Source: Ascidiaceihabitans donghaensis (GTDB lineage: Bacteria; Pseudomonadota; Alphaproteobacteria; Rhodobacterales; Rhodobacteraceae). Taken from it: a stretch of DNA of 64,000 nt. The position numbers were made by a program, and so were the translations under genes. The stretch spans positions 3,380,729 to 3,444,728 of the forward strand of contig NZ_OMOR01000001.1 in the NCBI RefSeq assembly GCF_900302465.1, read 5' to 3'. The notes beneath the pieces are model-generated. The model was not told the origin of the DNA and did not search any database. It saw only the letters and a list, made by a program, of their open reading frames with translations. This document shows, piece by piece, positions 1 to 9,095 of this stretch (its first letter is position 1; each line of letters starts with the position of its first letter).

Positions 1-262
1 CAGGGGCGCGTCCCGATCCGTTGAACCCGATGACTTTGTCACGGCCTTCCGGGGCATAAAGGCAAAAGCAATCCCCGCCGATGCCTGTTGATCCGGGTTC
101 CGTCACACATTGCACAGCAACCGCAGCAATAGCCCCGTCCATCGCATTTCCGCCAGCCTTCAGCATATCCAGCGCAGCCTGACTGGCCAACGGATGGGAT
201 GTAGCGGCCATACCGTGAGGGGCGTGAACGGGTGAACGGCCAGGAAGTTCCAGATTGCGCAT
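1..262 (-). CDS. ggt: gamma-glutamyltransferase, N-terminal part (runs off the window)
   Basis: Only the first 87 residues are in the window; the gene continues past base 1. The translation has the family's N-terminal layout: an Ala-Ala-Thr-Ser-His-Pro stretch, a [11 protein letters not shown] segment, then GGDCF-type residues near 60-66. These match the large subunit of the Ntn-hydrolase gamma-glutamyltranspeptidases, which cleave gamma-glutamyl bonds of glutathione and related compounds. No signal peptide is visible, so this may be one of the cytosolic or acylase-like members. The catalytic Thr and autocleavage site lie outside the window. The start is the first ATG of the frame. Confidence 0.8.
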   Translation of the reverse strand, partial: MRNLELPGRSPVHAPHGMAATSHPLASQAALDMLKAGGNAMDGAIAAVAVQCVTEPGSTGIGGDCFCLYAPEGRDKVIGFNGSGRAP

Positions 263-412
263 GACGCCCCCTTTTTTGCAGTGTGATGGCCCTACGATGG
301 CAACTGTGCAGAAGGGATGCAAGGCGCACCGCCCTTGCCCTTGGCCCGTGCCACGGGTTAGGTGCACACCGCATGGGCCTGCGCGGCGCATAGCCAACAG
401 GGATGTTAACAC

Positions 413-886
413 ATGGACGATACAGTCATTGCCACGATCACAGCCTCAGCAGGCCGCCGTTTGCTGGGCATATTGTCTATGGGCACTTTGGGGGTTCTGG
501 TCATCACGATTTGCTTTTTGGCCCCACCGGCGCCAGGACTTATCGTATTTCTTCTGGCTGTCGGCGCCGCATCCCTGTGGGCTGCTGAAAATATGCGGCG
601 CGCAACGACGTTGACGATCGAGCTTACGGAAGAAGGGTTGCGCGACAGCTCTGGTGAAGTGCTGGCGCGGCTGGATGATATCGCCGGTATTGACCGTGGC
701 GTCTTTGCCTTCAAACCGTCCAACGGCTTTTTGCTAAGCACCAAAACGCCGGCCACCCGTGTATGGCGGCCCGGCTTGTGGTGGCGCTTTGGCAAACGCG
801 TGGGTGTGGGTGGCATGACACCGGCGGGTGAAACAAAGTTCATTGCCGATTACATTGCGACCCATGTGGCCCAACGCGACGGTTAA
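413..886 (+). CDS. small inner-membrane protein of unknown function
   Basis: A 157-residue protein with two hydrophobic segments at about residues 16-35 and 40-58, followed by a hydrophilic C-terminal domain of about 95 residues rich in beta-type sequence. This resembles the general layout of PH-like bacterial membrane proteins, but I do not recognise the family. It is divergent from ggt upstream. Its stop codon overlaps the stop of the convergent TadE-like gene by four bases (gTTAa), so no terminator can lie between them. No function is assigned. Confidence 0.6.
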   Translation: MDDTVIATITASAGRRLLGILSMGTLGVLVITICFLAPPAPGLIVFLLAVGAASLWAAENMRRATTLTIELTEEGLRDSSGEVLARLDDIAGIDRGVFAFKPSNGFLLSTKTPATRVWRPGLWWRFGKRVGVGGMTPAGETKFIADYIATHVAQRDG

Positions 887-1461
887 CTGCCGCTGCTGGG
901 ATCCCACAACACCTGCGGTGCGTATCGGGGGCGGGTGAACACGAAATTCACAATCTCATGGTCAGACAAGCCCGTGTCGAAGGGCGGGTTATACTTGACC
1001 CATGTCTCAACCAGCATGACCCGTTCATTGTGCTTCATGATCGGCAAGCGATCTTTCAGCTTCTTGACCGCGTTGTTGCCCAATGCTGATACCCAGCCGC
1101 GTTTTTTCGACCAGTCGCGTTTGTAGACGTTGTTATTGGCGTCGTATTTCACGCTGGTGATACGAATGGCAGTATCCGATTCCTCAGCCGCCGTCAGATA
1201 GGTCAGCAGATCCTGCGCCCCGTTCATATAGGCAGAGTCCAGATAGGCTGTTTCCCTCGAGATCATGTCACCGATGGTAAACGCGGCCCGCAGATTGACC
1301 GTGTGCTGGCGGTAGGCGTGAAAAATGGAGAACATCGTCAGATAAGCCCAGAACAGGGCGGGCAGAATAATCACCGTTTCCACTGCGATACTGGCTTCTT
1401 CGTCGCGCCCGAAGCGGGCGGCATAGAACCGCATCTTTTGTTTCAAGTTCATTTTGCGCAT
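883..1461 (-). CDS. TadE/TadF-like pilus assembly protein
   Basis: A 192-residue protein with a short basic N-terminus containing RFGRDEEASIAVE, then one hydrophobic helix at about residues 27-46. This is the TadE-type arrangement: a prepilin-like N-terminal segment with a Glu near the start of the membrane helix, followed by an extracytoplasmic domain. TadE/TadF pseudopilins belong to the Flp pilus (tight adherence) machinery. It is the last of three such genes on the minus strand and abuts the gene upstream (stop and start share base 1461). No other tad/cpa genes are in the window. Confidence 0.75.
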   Translation of the reverse strand: MRKMNLKQKMRFYAARFGRDEEASIAVETVIILPALFWAYLTMFSIFHAYRQHTVNLRAAFTIGDMISRETAYLDSAYMNGAQDLLTYLTAAEESDTAIRITSVKYDANNNVYKRDWSKKRGWVSALGNNAVKKLKDRLPIMKHNERVMLVETWVKYNPPFDTGLSDHEIVNFVFTRPRYAPQVLWDPSSGS

Positions 1462-1997
1462 TATCTTGGCTCCTGCACAAAGGCGGAGATAGAGACCATT
1501 TTAGAGCGGCCCGATCCGTCTTTGGTGAAGGCGTAACCCAGACCCGTGCTTGGGAATACCGGTTTGAACATATAACATGCACGTACCAACATCATTTCGT
1601 TGTCCAGACCCAGACTGAACACCGTAGGCGGTTCAATCGGCTGGGAAACATCCACGCAATCAGACGGCATACCAATGCCACCAAAATTGCGGATGTTCAC
1701 TGGCGTCAGCGACAGGCGCAACGCCGATTCACAATCGGGCAAATTCCCCGCCATATCGCAAATGGAATTCTTGAGATCGTTGTGCGTAAACTGCACCCCG
1801 GTTCCCAAGCGTACATTGCGCACGGTCATGTCGACGCCCCGGTCCAGAAACACTTGGCGCATGGAATAGATGCCAAGTTCGATGGACGTCAGGAACAAGG
1901 TGAAGATCAAAGGCACCGCGAGGGCAAATTCAATCACCAGCTGTCCGTCTTCATCACGCCCGAAACGGCGCAGGAATTGTTTTGTTTTGCGTATCAT
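1461..1997 (-). CDS. TadE-family pseudopilin
   Basis: A 178-residue protein starting MIRKTKQFLRRFGRDEDGQ followed by VIEFALAVPLIF, the characteristic TadE segment: a charged leader, a conserved Glu, then a single membrane helix at about residues 22-43. The C-terminal domain contains four Cys that could form disulfides in the periplasm. It overlaps the TadG-like gene upstream by four bases, so the three genes are translationally coupled. It is expected to help assemble or anchor Flp-type pili at the cell envelope. Confidence 0.8.
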   Translation of the reverse strand: MIRKTKQFLRRFGRDEDGQLVIEFALAVPLIFTLFLTSIELGIYSMRQVFLDRGVDMTVRNVRLGTGVQFTHNDLKNSICDMAGNLPDCESALRLSLTPVNIRNFGGIGMPSDCVDVSQPIEPPTVFSLGLDNEMMLVRACYMFKPVFPSTGLGYAFTKDGSGRSKMVSISAFVQEPR

Positions 1998-3445
1998 TGG
2001 GTCAACCTCAACTGGTTGATCTGGCTTGCAATTGATTTGAACGCCTCTGAGATTTCCACACCCTCCACCCGGAAGAAGTGCGAAGGCGAAGAGGCACAGT
2101 TCTGCATGACACCGGCGCTGTAGTCGCTGACTTCAAAACCGATAGACCAGATCACGATACCTTGCGCTTTTGCCGCGTCGCAAATGCTGTCCAACATGGT
2201 GTCAGCTTGGCTAGACGTGTATTTGACATAGCGCCAGTCGTCGTAGTTCCAGCTGCGTACACCTGCGTAAGACAGATATCTTTCAATTGGCCAATAGTTC
2301 CAGTGGCTGTAGTGGTTATCGTTTGCATAATACCACGGCTGGATGCGCCACGTATCCACGTTCTGGCCATCCGTCATCAGAATGACAGTTTTCAGAGTGT
2401 CAGGATCATCGTAGTTCGCAGGGCGTCCTGCAAAGATGCCATCGACCTGATTGCTCAGAGACAAAGCTTGCGTCACTGGGCGGAAGGACGGATCAAGCAA
2501 TGTGACCCCCCATTTCATGCCAAGGTGAATGGCTGTATTCGCACGATACGTCAGGCTATTGATGTTCGACTTCAATGCATTCGCATCTTGCGACATGGGC
2601 ACGATTTTTTCGTATTCCTGTTTCGGACACCCGGGGTTCTTGATCTTTGTGTTCCAACCATACCAGTTGCTGCTCATCTCAAAGTGCTGCATCTGTTCGT
2701 ACTGCTTAGACATGCTGATGGTTGTGCTGTTGAAATCGACAGGCTCGAAGTCAACGCAGAACGAATAGGGATGCCGTTCGGTCGCGTTCAATTCTTCAAA
2801 GATCGCCTCACCTGCGTTCACTTGCGCCGTGTACGGGACCAAGGACACAGAGATCAGATCTTCGGTCTCTTCCCGTAGAACTTCGTCCACAAATGTCTTC
2901 GACGCTGTGCGCAGGTTAGACATTTTGTTATTGTAACGCATGGACCCCGAGATATCGAGAACCATGGAAATCTCGACGTTGGATATCCGTTCTTCGGCTT
3001 TGCTGCGTGCAGGCGCGTTGAGTTCGGGAACCCCCATCAAACGCATGAACTGTGTCGGCGTCGGGCTGTTTGCCGTGGCCAGAACCGTGCGATAGTTCAG
3101 ACCTTCGTCAACGGTAACGCTGCTGAGGTAATCCGCCATGCCGGCTTTGTCGAAGTAATCATTCACAACAGCTTCGGGATCCAGCGTCTGATCAATGTCA
3201 GCCGCCGCCAGAACAGCGCGATCAATTGTTGCTTGTAGCTTGGCGCGTTCCATTTCGTTGCGCATGATGTCAACGCCAATGCCACCCACCAACAGCATCA
3301 TCATCAGGATCATGAGGCCGAACATCGTCATGACGCCGTCCTCGTTACGCGAGAAATGCCGCGCGAACTGCATGGCTTCCACCAGGCTTAGTTTGGGCTT
3401 TTCAACGCGGCCCAATGTATTCGTATGCGCACCTAGATCAGACAT
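1994..3445 (-). CDS. tadG: TadG-like protein with von Willebrand A domain
   Basis: A 483-residue protein. A TadE-like N-terminus (RNEDGVMTMFG) leads into a membrane helix at about residues 41-60. A von Willebrand factor A domain starts near residue 160 with an intact MIDAS motif (DISGS) and a later MTDGQ strand. TadG proteins are thought to anchor the Tad pilus apparatus or contact surfaces. The start at 3445 is chosen because an AGGAAGG Shine-Dalgarno lies just upstream; a longer in-frame extension exists but has no ribosome binding site. It is the first gene of the trio. Confidence 0.85.
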   Translation of the reverse strand: MSDLGAHTNTLGRVEKPKLSLVEAMQFARHFSRNEDGVMTMFGLMILMMMLLVGGIGVDIMRNEMERAKLQATIDRAVLAAADIDQTLDPEAVVNDYFDKAGMADYLSSVTVDEGLNYRTVLATANSPTPTQFMRLMGVPELNAPARSKAEERISNVEISMVLDISGSMRYNNKMSNLRTASKTFVDEVLREETEDLISVSLVPYTAQVNAGEAIFEELNATERHPYSFCVDFEPVDFNSTTISMSKQYEQMQHFEMSSNWYGWNTKIKNPGCPKQEYEKIVPMSQDANALKSNINSLTYRANTAIHLGMKWGVTLLDPSFRPVTQALSLSNQVDGIFAGRPANYDDPDTLKTVILMTDGQNVDTWRIQPWYYANDNHYSHWNYWPIERYLSYAGVRSWNYDDWRYVKYTSSQADTMLDSICDAAKAQGIVIWSIGFEVSDYSAGVMQNCASSPSHFFRVEGVEISEAFKSIASQINQLRLTQ

Positions 3446-3602
3446 GGTCGACCTTCCTAAAACTTTTGCTCCACAAGGGCGAAATACCCTTTGCGGCAAC
3501 AGCGTATGTGCATCGCAAATGTGTTTGAAATCAGGCAACACGGGGAAGAGTGTGTGAAGAATTCGCTGATTCAAGGACAATCGCAGCCCTTCGGCGGCAT
3601 TG

Positions 3603-3618
3603 TTAACCAAATAATAAC
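3603..3618. promoter_or_regulatory. candidate CtrA-type binding site
   Basis: The sequence reads TTAA, seven bases, then ATAAC. The CtrA consensus is TTAA-N7-TTAAC, so one position differs. It lies about 160 bases upstream of the tadG-like start in the 398-base gap (3446-3843) between the divergent tadG-like and glutamate dehydrogenase genes. CtrA is known to control motility and pilus genes in Alphaproteobacteria; regulation of this trio is inference. I see nothing else I can name in that gap. Confidence 0.35.
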
Positions 3619-3843
3619 CTTTTCCGGATTGCGACGCCAAGCTGCGCCAACACCCGATTTTCAGCGGTAAAACCCAACTGCCCAAGTCTACGACAGGCAA
3701 TTGTTCTGCCAAATTCCGGTTTTACGCCGCAGTTGTTTTTACAAAAAGCACAAAAAAGTCGCACATGTTAACCTAGTCGTCATAGGCTGCATGCACAGAT
3801 CAACCCAACCATGAGTCGTTCTGTCGGGAAAAGGAGACCTCGA

Positions 3844-5274
3844 ATGAGTGCACCCAATGAGCCTAGCTTTCGTGAAAGTGTGGATATGATGTTCAACCGC
3901 GCAGTGGCGTTGATGGACTTGCCGCCAGGCTTGGAAGAAAAAATCAGGGTGTGTAACGCCACCTATACCGTACGCTTCGGTGTGCGGTTGCGCGGCCAAA
4001 TCCAGACCTTCACAGGGTATCGTTCTGTGCATTCCGAACATATGGAACCGGTCAAAGGCGGCATTCGCTTTTCTTTGGGTGTCAATCAGGACGAAGTGGA
4101 AGCTCTCGCGGCCTTGATGACGTACAAATGTGCGTTGGTCGAAGCGCCGTTTGGCGGATCAAAAGGCGGTTTATGCATCGATCCGCGCCAATACGACGAA
4201 CACGAATTGGAACAGATCACACGACGGTTCGCATATGAGCTGATCAAACGCGATCTTATCAACCCGTCCCAAAACGTGCCCGCCCCCGATATGGGAACCG
4301 GCGAACGCGAAATGGCGTGGATGGTGGATCAATACGCACGAATGAACACCACTGACATCAATGCAAAGGCCTGTGTCACAGGCAAACCGCTGAATGCGGG
4401 CGGCATTGCCGGCCGTGTCGAAGCCACCGGCCGCGGGGTGCAATATGCCTTGCGCGAGTTTTTCCGAGACACGGAAGGTGTGAAAAAAGCTGGCCTGACA
4501 GGCACGCTTGACGGCAAACGTGTTGTCGTTCAGGGCCTCGGCAATGTGGGCTACCACGCGGCCAAGTTTCTGGCGGCTGAAGATGGCTGCAAGGTTGTGG
4601 GCATCATCGAACGTGATGGTGCTTTGGTTGATACAAAAGGGTTGGATGTCGATGCAATCCAACACTGGATCAGCACGCATGGCGGTATTGCGGGTTATCC
4701 CGATGCAACCTTTGTGGAAAATGGCGCCAAAGTTCTGGAAGAAGAATGCGAAATTCTGATCCCGGCGGCCTTGGAAGGTGTGATCAACCTAAGCAATGCG
4801 GCAAATATCAAAGCACCGCTAATCATCGAGGCGGCAAACGGACCTGTGACAGCCGGTGCGGATGCAATCTTGCGTGACAAAGGCACGGTCATCATCCCTG
4901 ATATGTATGCCAATGCCGGCGGTGTGACCGTATCTTATTTCGAATGGGTCAAGAACCTGAGCCACATTCGTTTTGGCCGTATGCAGCGTCGTCAGGAAGA
5001 AGGACGGCACCAGTTGGTTGTCGATGAACTGGAGCGTCTAAGCTCGGACAGCGGGATTGGTTGGCAATTGTCACCCGACTTCAAAGATCGCTATCTGCGC
5101 GGTGCGGATGAATTGGAACTGGTACGATCCGGTCTCGATGACACGATGCGCATTGCCTACCAGTCCATGATGAATGTCTGGCACTCGCGCGATGATGTGC
5201 AGGATCTGCGTACAGCGGCCTATCTGGTGTCCATCGACAAGGTCGCCAGCAGCTACAAAGCCAAAGGGCTTTAA
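3844..5274 (+). CDS. gdhA: Glu/Leu/Phe/Val family dehydrogenase (glutamate dehydrogenase)
   Basis: A 476-residue enzyme that interconverts glutamate with 2-oxoglutarate and ammonium using NAD(P). The N-terminal dimerisation domain contains the substrate-site motif GGSKGG at about residues 104-109 with the catalytic Lys. PAPDMGTG follows, then a Rossmann segment VVQGLGNVG at about residue 230. The start at 3844 is preceded by AAGGAG at 3831-3836 with ideal spacing; an upstream in-frame ATG at 3811 has no such site. The gene stands alone and is followed by a stem-loop. Cofactor preference cannot be read from the sequence with certainty. Confidence 0.93.
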   Translation: MSAPNEPSFRESVDMMFNRAVALMDLPPGLEEKIRVCNATYTVRFGVRLRGQIQTFTGYRSVHSEHMEPVKGGIRFSLGVNQDEVEALAALMTYKCALVEAPFGGSKGGLCIDPRQYDEHELEQITRRFAYELIKRDLINPSQNVPAPDMGTGEREMAWMVDQYARMNTTDINAKACVTGKPLNAGGIAGRVEATGRGVQYALREFFRDTEGVKKAGLTGTLDGKRVVVQGLGNVGYHAAKFLAAEDGCKVVGIIERDGALVDTKGLDVDAIQHWISTHGGIAGYPDATFVENGAKVLEEECEILIPAALEGVINLSNAANIKAPLIIEAANGPVTAGADAILRDKGTVIIPDMYANAGGVTVSYFEWVKNLSHIRFGRMQRRQEEGRHQLVVDELERLSSDSGIGWQLSPDFKDRYLRGADELELVRSGLDDTMRIAYQSMMNVWHSRDDVQDLRTAAYLVSIDKVASSYKAKGL

Positions 5275-5280
5275 CACCCA

Positions 5281-5312
5281 TCCCGAAGCCGCAAAACCAA
5301 GTGGCTTCGGGA
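5281..5312 (+). terminator. stem-loop after glutamate dehydrogenase
   Basis: Ten-base perfect arms TCCCGAAGCC and GGCTTCGGGA are separated by a 12-base loop, starting a few bases after the gdhA stop. No T-run follows on the plus strand, so this may be a weak terminator or an mRNA 3'-end stabiliser. It may also serve the converging racemase-like gene. Confidence 0.5.
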
Positions 5313-5370
5313 ACCATCAAAAATTGCGCCCGCTGGAAATCACCGTTCGGGACCAATCTTGCGGTCAGCG

Positions 5371-6039
5371 TCAACGCCAGCTTGGCGCCACAGCGTTTGG
5401 ATGAACGCCGGCAATTTCTGACATGATGTCCGTCACTGGCAATCCCGTGGCTGCCATGACCGCCGCGCGGTAAGGTGGTAAATTTGTACATTCAAACAAG
5501 ATGTGGCGATGTGCCGGGGTTTGATGTTTTTGCACCAAGTCAACCAGTTCGGCCTGCGCCTGCCCCGCATCTAATCCTGACGTATTGCCTTCAATGACGG
5601 CACGCAAATGGTGTTCAGGCCGCAACCCCACAATGGATGTCTGGAATGCGGACTGCTCCCCCAAATGCACTGGCGTCAATTTTGCCGCATCAAAGGTCAC
5701 GATCATAAGTTGGTCCGGCGTAAAGCCCACGGCCAACCGATCCAAAGCCCCCAATGCCGAACATATCAAAACCTGCGATGTCAGTGATTGCAGATGAGAC
5801 TGCCAATATGACAAAAATCCGCACGATGTGACGACGACCGCACCCCGCGCCTGACGCAGCGCATCTTCAAAAGGGGCGATATCCACCAAATCAGGACGAT
5901 CGCTGACCACGTTCTGCACTGTCGCAGAGGGCACCCGGATCACTTCCATCGGCAACGCATAGCTTTGGGCGCACCCGACATCCCCCGCAATACGCGGGAA
6001 ATGTGTGTCCAGTTGCAAGACGGTGATCGCAGGCCGCAT
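5371..6039 (-). CDS. aspartate/glutamate/hydantoin racemase family protein
   Basis: A 222-residue protein with the two-Cys layout of the Asp/Glu racemase superfamily: one Cys in VVTSCGF (near residue 73) and one in LFECTNLPPY (near residue 185). These two act as the acid/base pair in cofactor-independent racemases. The ATG used is two bases after the dctM stop, so it is coupled to the TRAP operon. With the DadA-like enzyme at the other end of the operon, racemisation of an amino acid or hydroxy acid taken up by the transporter is a reasonable inference. The exact substrate is unknown. Confidence 0.75.
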   Translation of the reverse strand: MRPAITVLQLDTHFPRIAGDVGCAQSYALPMEVIRVPSATVQNVVSDRPDLVDIAPFEDALRQARGAVVVTSCGFLSYWQSHLQSLTSQVLICSALGALDRLAVGFTPDQLMIVTFDAAKLTPVHLGEQSAFQTSIVGLRPEHHLRAVIEGNTSGLDAGQAQAELVDLVQKHQTPAHRHILFECTNLPPYRAAVMAATGLPVTDIMSEIAGVHPNAVAPSWR

Positions 6040-6041
6040 GT

Positions 6042-7340
6042 CTACTGGATGTTGTTGGGCAGCCATGTCGCAAGCCCCGGCCAAATCACCAGAATAACCA
6101 CCATCAGCAGCATCAACGCGACCATGGGCAAAGCGACCTTCGAAATATAGCCAATCTCGTGTTTTGTCATGCCTTGCAGCACAAACAGGTTGAACCCGAT
6201 GGGCGGTGTGACTTGCGCCATCTCAACCACGACCACGATGAAAATCCCAAACCAGATCACGTCGATGCCCGCCTGACGGATCATCGGCTCGACGATCGCC
6301 ATGGTCAGAACAACCGATGAAATCCCGTCCAGAAACATCCCCAAGATGATGTAGAACACAGTCAAGGCCGCGATCAGCGTGATGGGCGAAAGCTGCATCT
6401 GGTCGATCCATGCGGCCAACGCACGCGGCAATCCGGTGAACCCCATCGACAACGACAAGAACGCCGCCCCCATCAGGATCAAAGCGATCATGGCCGAGGT
6501 GCGCGTGGCCCCCATCAGGCTTTCAAAGAAGGCCGATGCGGTCAGCGATCGTTGGAACGCCGCCAATGTCAAAGCCCCGATGACACCCACTGCCGCTGCT
6601 TCCGTTGCGGTGGCCCAACCGAAATACATTGACCCGATGACGGCAAAAACAAGACACAGCACCGGGATCAGGAACCGGCTTTCTGCAAGCATTGTGCCGA
6701 AACTCATCGGCGGTTCTGGTGCGGGTCGTTGATCGGGTTTGATGAAGTGCCAAAACACAATGTAGCTCATGAACAACGCCGCCAGCACGAGGCCCGGAAT
6801 GATGCCTGCCATAAACAACTTAATGATGCTTTCGTTGATCGACACACCGTAGACGATCAAGGTAAGCGACGGGGGGATCATCAGGCCAAGCGTCGCTGCC
6901 CCCGCCAAAGTACCGACGATCATGTATTCGGGATAACCGCGTTTGCGCAGCTCGGGGATCGACATTTTGCCGACCGTGGTCAGGGTCGCCGCGGATGATC
7001 CCGAAACAGCCGCGAATATGGTGCACCCCGCGATATTGGTGTGTAGCAATCCACCCGGCAGCCAGCGCATCCACGGGGCAAGCCCGCGGAACATGTCTTG
7101 TGACAATCGGGTGCGATACAAGATTTCACCCATCCAGATAAACAATGGCAAAGCCGTTAACGTCCAACTGCTGGAGCTGGTCCAGATGGTGGTGATCATC
7201 GCATCGCCTGCGGGGCGCACAGTGAACAGTTCCATCCCAACCCAAGCGACCCCCATCAGGGCAAGGCCGATCCAGATGGACGACCCAAGCAGGGTGAACA
7301 GAACGAAAAGGAAAACGATGGTGGCGTAGGCTTCGGTCAT
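6042..7340 (-). CDS. dctM: TRAP transporter large permease (DctM type)
   Basis: A 432-residue, very hydrophobic protein with about twelve membrane segments. It carries recognisable DctM features: SGSSAAT near residue 113, PPSLTLIVYG near 155 and a C-terminal TPPIGFNLFV. It is the ion-coupled channel subunit that moves substrate delivered by the periplasmic binding protein. The start at 7340 overlaps the stop of the small permease gene by four bases (ATGA). Longer in-frame extensions run into the dctQ gene and are not used. Confidence 0.92.
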   Translation of the reverse strand: MTEAYATIVFLFVLFTLLGSSIWIGLALMGVAWVGMELFTVRPAGDAMITTIWTSSSSWTLTALPLFIWMGEILYRTRLSQDMFRGLAPWMRWLPGGLLHTNIAGCTIFAAVSGSSAATLTTVGKMSIPELRKRGYPEYMIVGTLAGAATLGLMIPPSLTLIVYGVSINESIIKLFMAGIIPGLVLAALFMSYIVFWHFIKPDQRPAPEPPMSFGTMLAESRFLIPVLCLVFAVIGSMYFGWATATEAAAVGVIGALTLAAFQRSLTASAFFESLMGATRTSAMIALILMGAAFLSLSMGFTGLPRALAAWIDQMQLSPITLIAALTVFYIILGMFLDGISSVVLTMAIVEPMIRQAGIDVIWFGIFIVVVVEMAQVTPPIGFNLFVLQGMTKHEIGYISKVALPMVALMLLMVVILVIWPGLATWLPNNIQ

Positions 7341-8029
7341 TCGACGGCCTCCGATTTGATCGGGTTGGTGCCGGTGACCAGCAAACGATAAAGCGTGTCC
7401 CAAAGGGCAATCGCCAACAAAACTGTACCGATGGACATGGCCAGTTGCGGGATCCAGACGGGGGTGTAGACCAGTTTGTCGCCCGCCTCTGCGATGCCCG
7501 CGAAATCAAGCCGGAACAGCGCCACAACCCATTCGGGGATTTGGTCCTGCCCTTGGGTGCGGTCGTTCAGCATCTCGGAAAATCCGTTGGCCTTGATCGC
7601 GTAGCGCGAAAAATAGGTGGCGATTACAGCAGCGGCAAACACTGCAAAGATATCAAGCCATTTCTTCGTGAAATTCGTGGCATTCAAAAGGATCGACACA
7701 CGAATATGTGCCCCCCGCGTCATGGCGTGACACAGCGCAAAGAAAGACGTGGCGGCCATGGCGTAGCCTGCAAACTCAGTCGTGCCCGGCAACGCGAACC
7801 CCACCCAACGCGAAATCATCTGCGCCACGATCAGCCCCAGAATGGTACACATGAAACAAGCCGAAATGATGCCAGAGGCAAGGTAAACGCGGTCCAGCAC
7901 TTTCCACAGCGGCCGCAACGGGCGTTCCAAACGTGCCCCCAGCACAAAGCAGACCAAACCCAAGACGCTGGGCAAAACAAACAGCCACGCCCAAAGCGGC
8001 AAGCCCATCACGGGCGACCAATCGCGCAT
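7337..8029 (-). CDS. dctQ: TRAP transporter small permease (DctQ type)
   Basis: A 230-residue protein with an N-terminal hydrophobic pair and further membrane helices. DctQ members usually have four; this one has an extra N-terminal segment and a longer internal loop, as in the larger DctQ subgroup. It partners the DctM subunit, with which its gene overlaps. An AAAGGA site lies upstream. Either a GTG at 8032 or the ATG at 8029 could be the start, and the ATG is preferred. A hairpin separates it from dctP. Confidence 0.88.
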   Translation of the reverse strand: MRDWSPVMGLPLWAWLFVLPSVLGLVCFVLGARLERPLRPLWKVLDRVYLASGIISACFMCTILGLIVAQMISRWVGFALPGTTEFAGYAMAATSFFALCHAMTRGAHIRVSILLNATNFTKKWLDIFAVFAAAVIATYFSRYAIKANGFSEMLNDRTQGQDQIPEWVVALFRLDFAGIAEAGDKLVYTPVWIPQLAMSIGTVLLAIALWDTLYRLLVTGTNPIKSEAVE

Positions 8030-8057
8030 CACGCATATCCTTTTGGGAAAAGAGAAA

Positions 8058-8079
8058 GGCCAGCCCCGAAAGGCTGGCC
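8058..8079 (-). terminator. intra-operon attenuator hairpin between dctP and dctQ
   Basis: On the minus strand an eight-base perfect stem (GGCCAGCC/GGCTGGCC) with a six-base loop is followed by TTTCTCTTTT. It lies in the short gap between the binding-protein gene and the permease genes. Such hairpins commonly reduce read-through so that the binding protein is made in excess. That role is inferred. Confidence 0.65.
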
Positions 8080-8089
8080 CTGAAGATGC

Positions 8090-9073
8090 TTAGTTGTTGT
8101 AAGCGTCGAGGATTTTCTGACCGTCCGCGCCAGCCGTTTCCAGCCACTCAGCCGTCATTTTCTCACCGATGGCTTTCAATTCAGCCAGGAAATCAGGCCC
8201 TGCATCTTCCACGGACATGCCGTTCTTGGCCAGCTCTTCAAAGTAGAAGTTCGCCAGTTCCTCGGACTTTGCAGCACAGGATGCGCCTGTTTCGTCCGCC
8301 GCTTTCTGGATGCCTGCCTTGGTGTCGTCGCCCAGCGCGTCCCAGGCTTGGGCGTTGACCATCACGTAGTTGCGCGGCAGCCATGCGTTGACCTTGTAAT
8401 AGTGGCTCAGGTGTTCCCAAACCTTGCGGTCATAGCCTGTGGACCCTGACGAGATGAACGCCGATGCCACGCCTGTTGCCAAGGCTTGCGACAGTTCTGC
8501 CGCTTCGATCTGCACAGGGATCATGCCCAGCTCTTCCGCAAATGTCGCTGTCGCTGAGTTATAGGAGCGGAATTTGATGCCTTGTGTGTCAGCCGAAGAT
8601 GCGACTTCCTTGTTGAAATAGAACCCCTGCCCCGGCCATGGGCATGTGTACAGCGCGACCAGATTAAGGTCCGCCAGCTGCGCGTTCACAGTGTCCTTGG
8701 CAGCCGCCCACAGTTTGGAGTTGTCGGCATATGTAGTCGCCACAAACGGCAGGTTGTCCCACCCCAAAAGCGGGGCCTCATTGGCATGCGCTGACATAAA
8801 ACGTTCGCCGATTGGCACTTGGCCGGTTTGCACGGCGCGTTTGATATCGCCGCCGCCAAACAGCGATCCGCCCGGATGCACGGTGATGTCGATGGCACCA
8901 TTTGTGTATTCGCGCACGCGATCCGCAAACATCACGCCTTGTTCAGAATGGAAATTCGTGGCCGAATACGCCATCGGCATGTCCCATTTCTGGGCATGAC
9001 CATCTGCGAATGCCGTGGTGGCTGCAACCGCACCAGCAATAGCTGTGCTGGCGATTTTTGTGAATGAAGTCAT
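8090..9073 (-). CDS. dctP: TRAP transporter substrate-binding protein (DctP type)
   Basis: A 327-residue periplasmic binding protein. It starts with a typical signal peptide (basic MTSFTK, hydrophobic Ala/Val-rich core, cleavage after AFA near residue 21). The DctP fold follows, with VREYTNGAIDITVHPGG near residue 60 and a later KFRSYNS segment. It captures a carboxylate-type solute for the DctQM permease. The start at 9073 has GGGAGAG upstream, and a longer in-frame ATG is rejected. The operon partners suggest an amino acid or related 2-substituted acid as ligand, which is an inference. Confidence 0.9.
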   Translation of the reverse strand: MTSFTKIASTAIAGAVAATTAFADGHAQKWDMPMAYSATNFHSEQGVMFADRVREYTNGAIDITVHPGGSLFGGGDIKRAVQTGQVPIGERFMSAHANEAPLLGWDNLPFVATTYADNSKLWAAAKDTVNAQLADLNLVALYTCPWPGQGFYFNKEVASSADTQGIKFRSYNSATATFAEELGMIPVQIEAAELSQALATGVASAFISSGSTGYDRKVWEHLSHYYKVNAWLPRNYVMVNAQAWDALGDDTKAGIQKAADETGASCAAKSEELANFYFEELAKNGMSVEDAGPDFLAELKAIGEKMTAEWLETAGADGQKILDAYNN

Positions 9074-9095
9074 TGGTCTCTCCCTGAAGCAGGGT

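Noticed and set aside
3446-3712. An 89-residue N-terminal extension of the TadG-like protein
   Set aside because: The extension has no ribosome binding site and no TadG similarity. The internal ATG at 3445 has a strong AGGAAGG.
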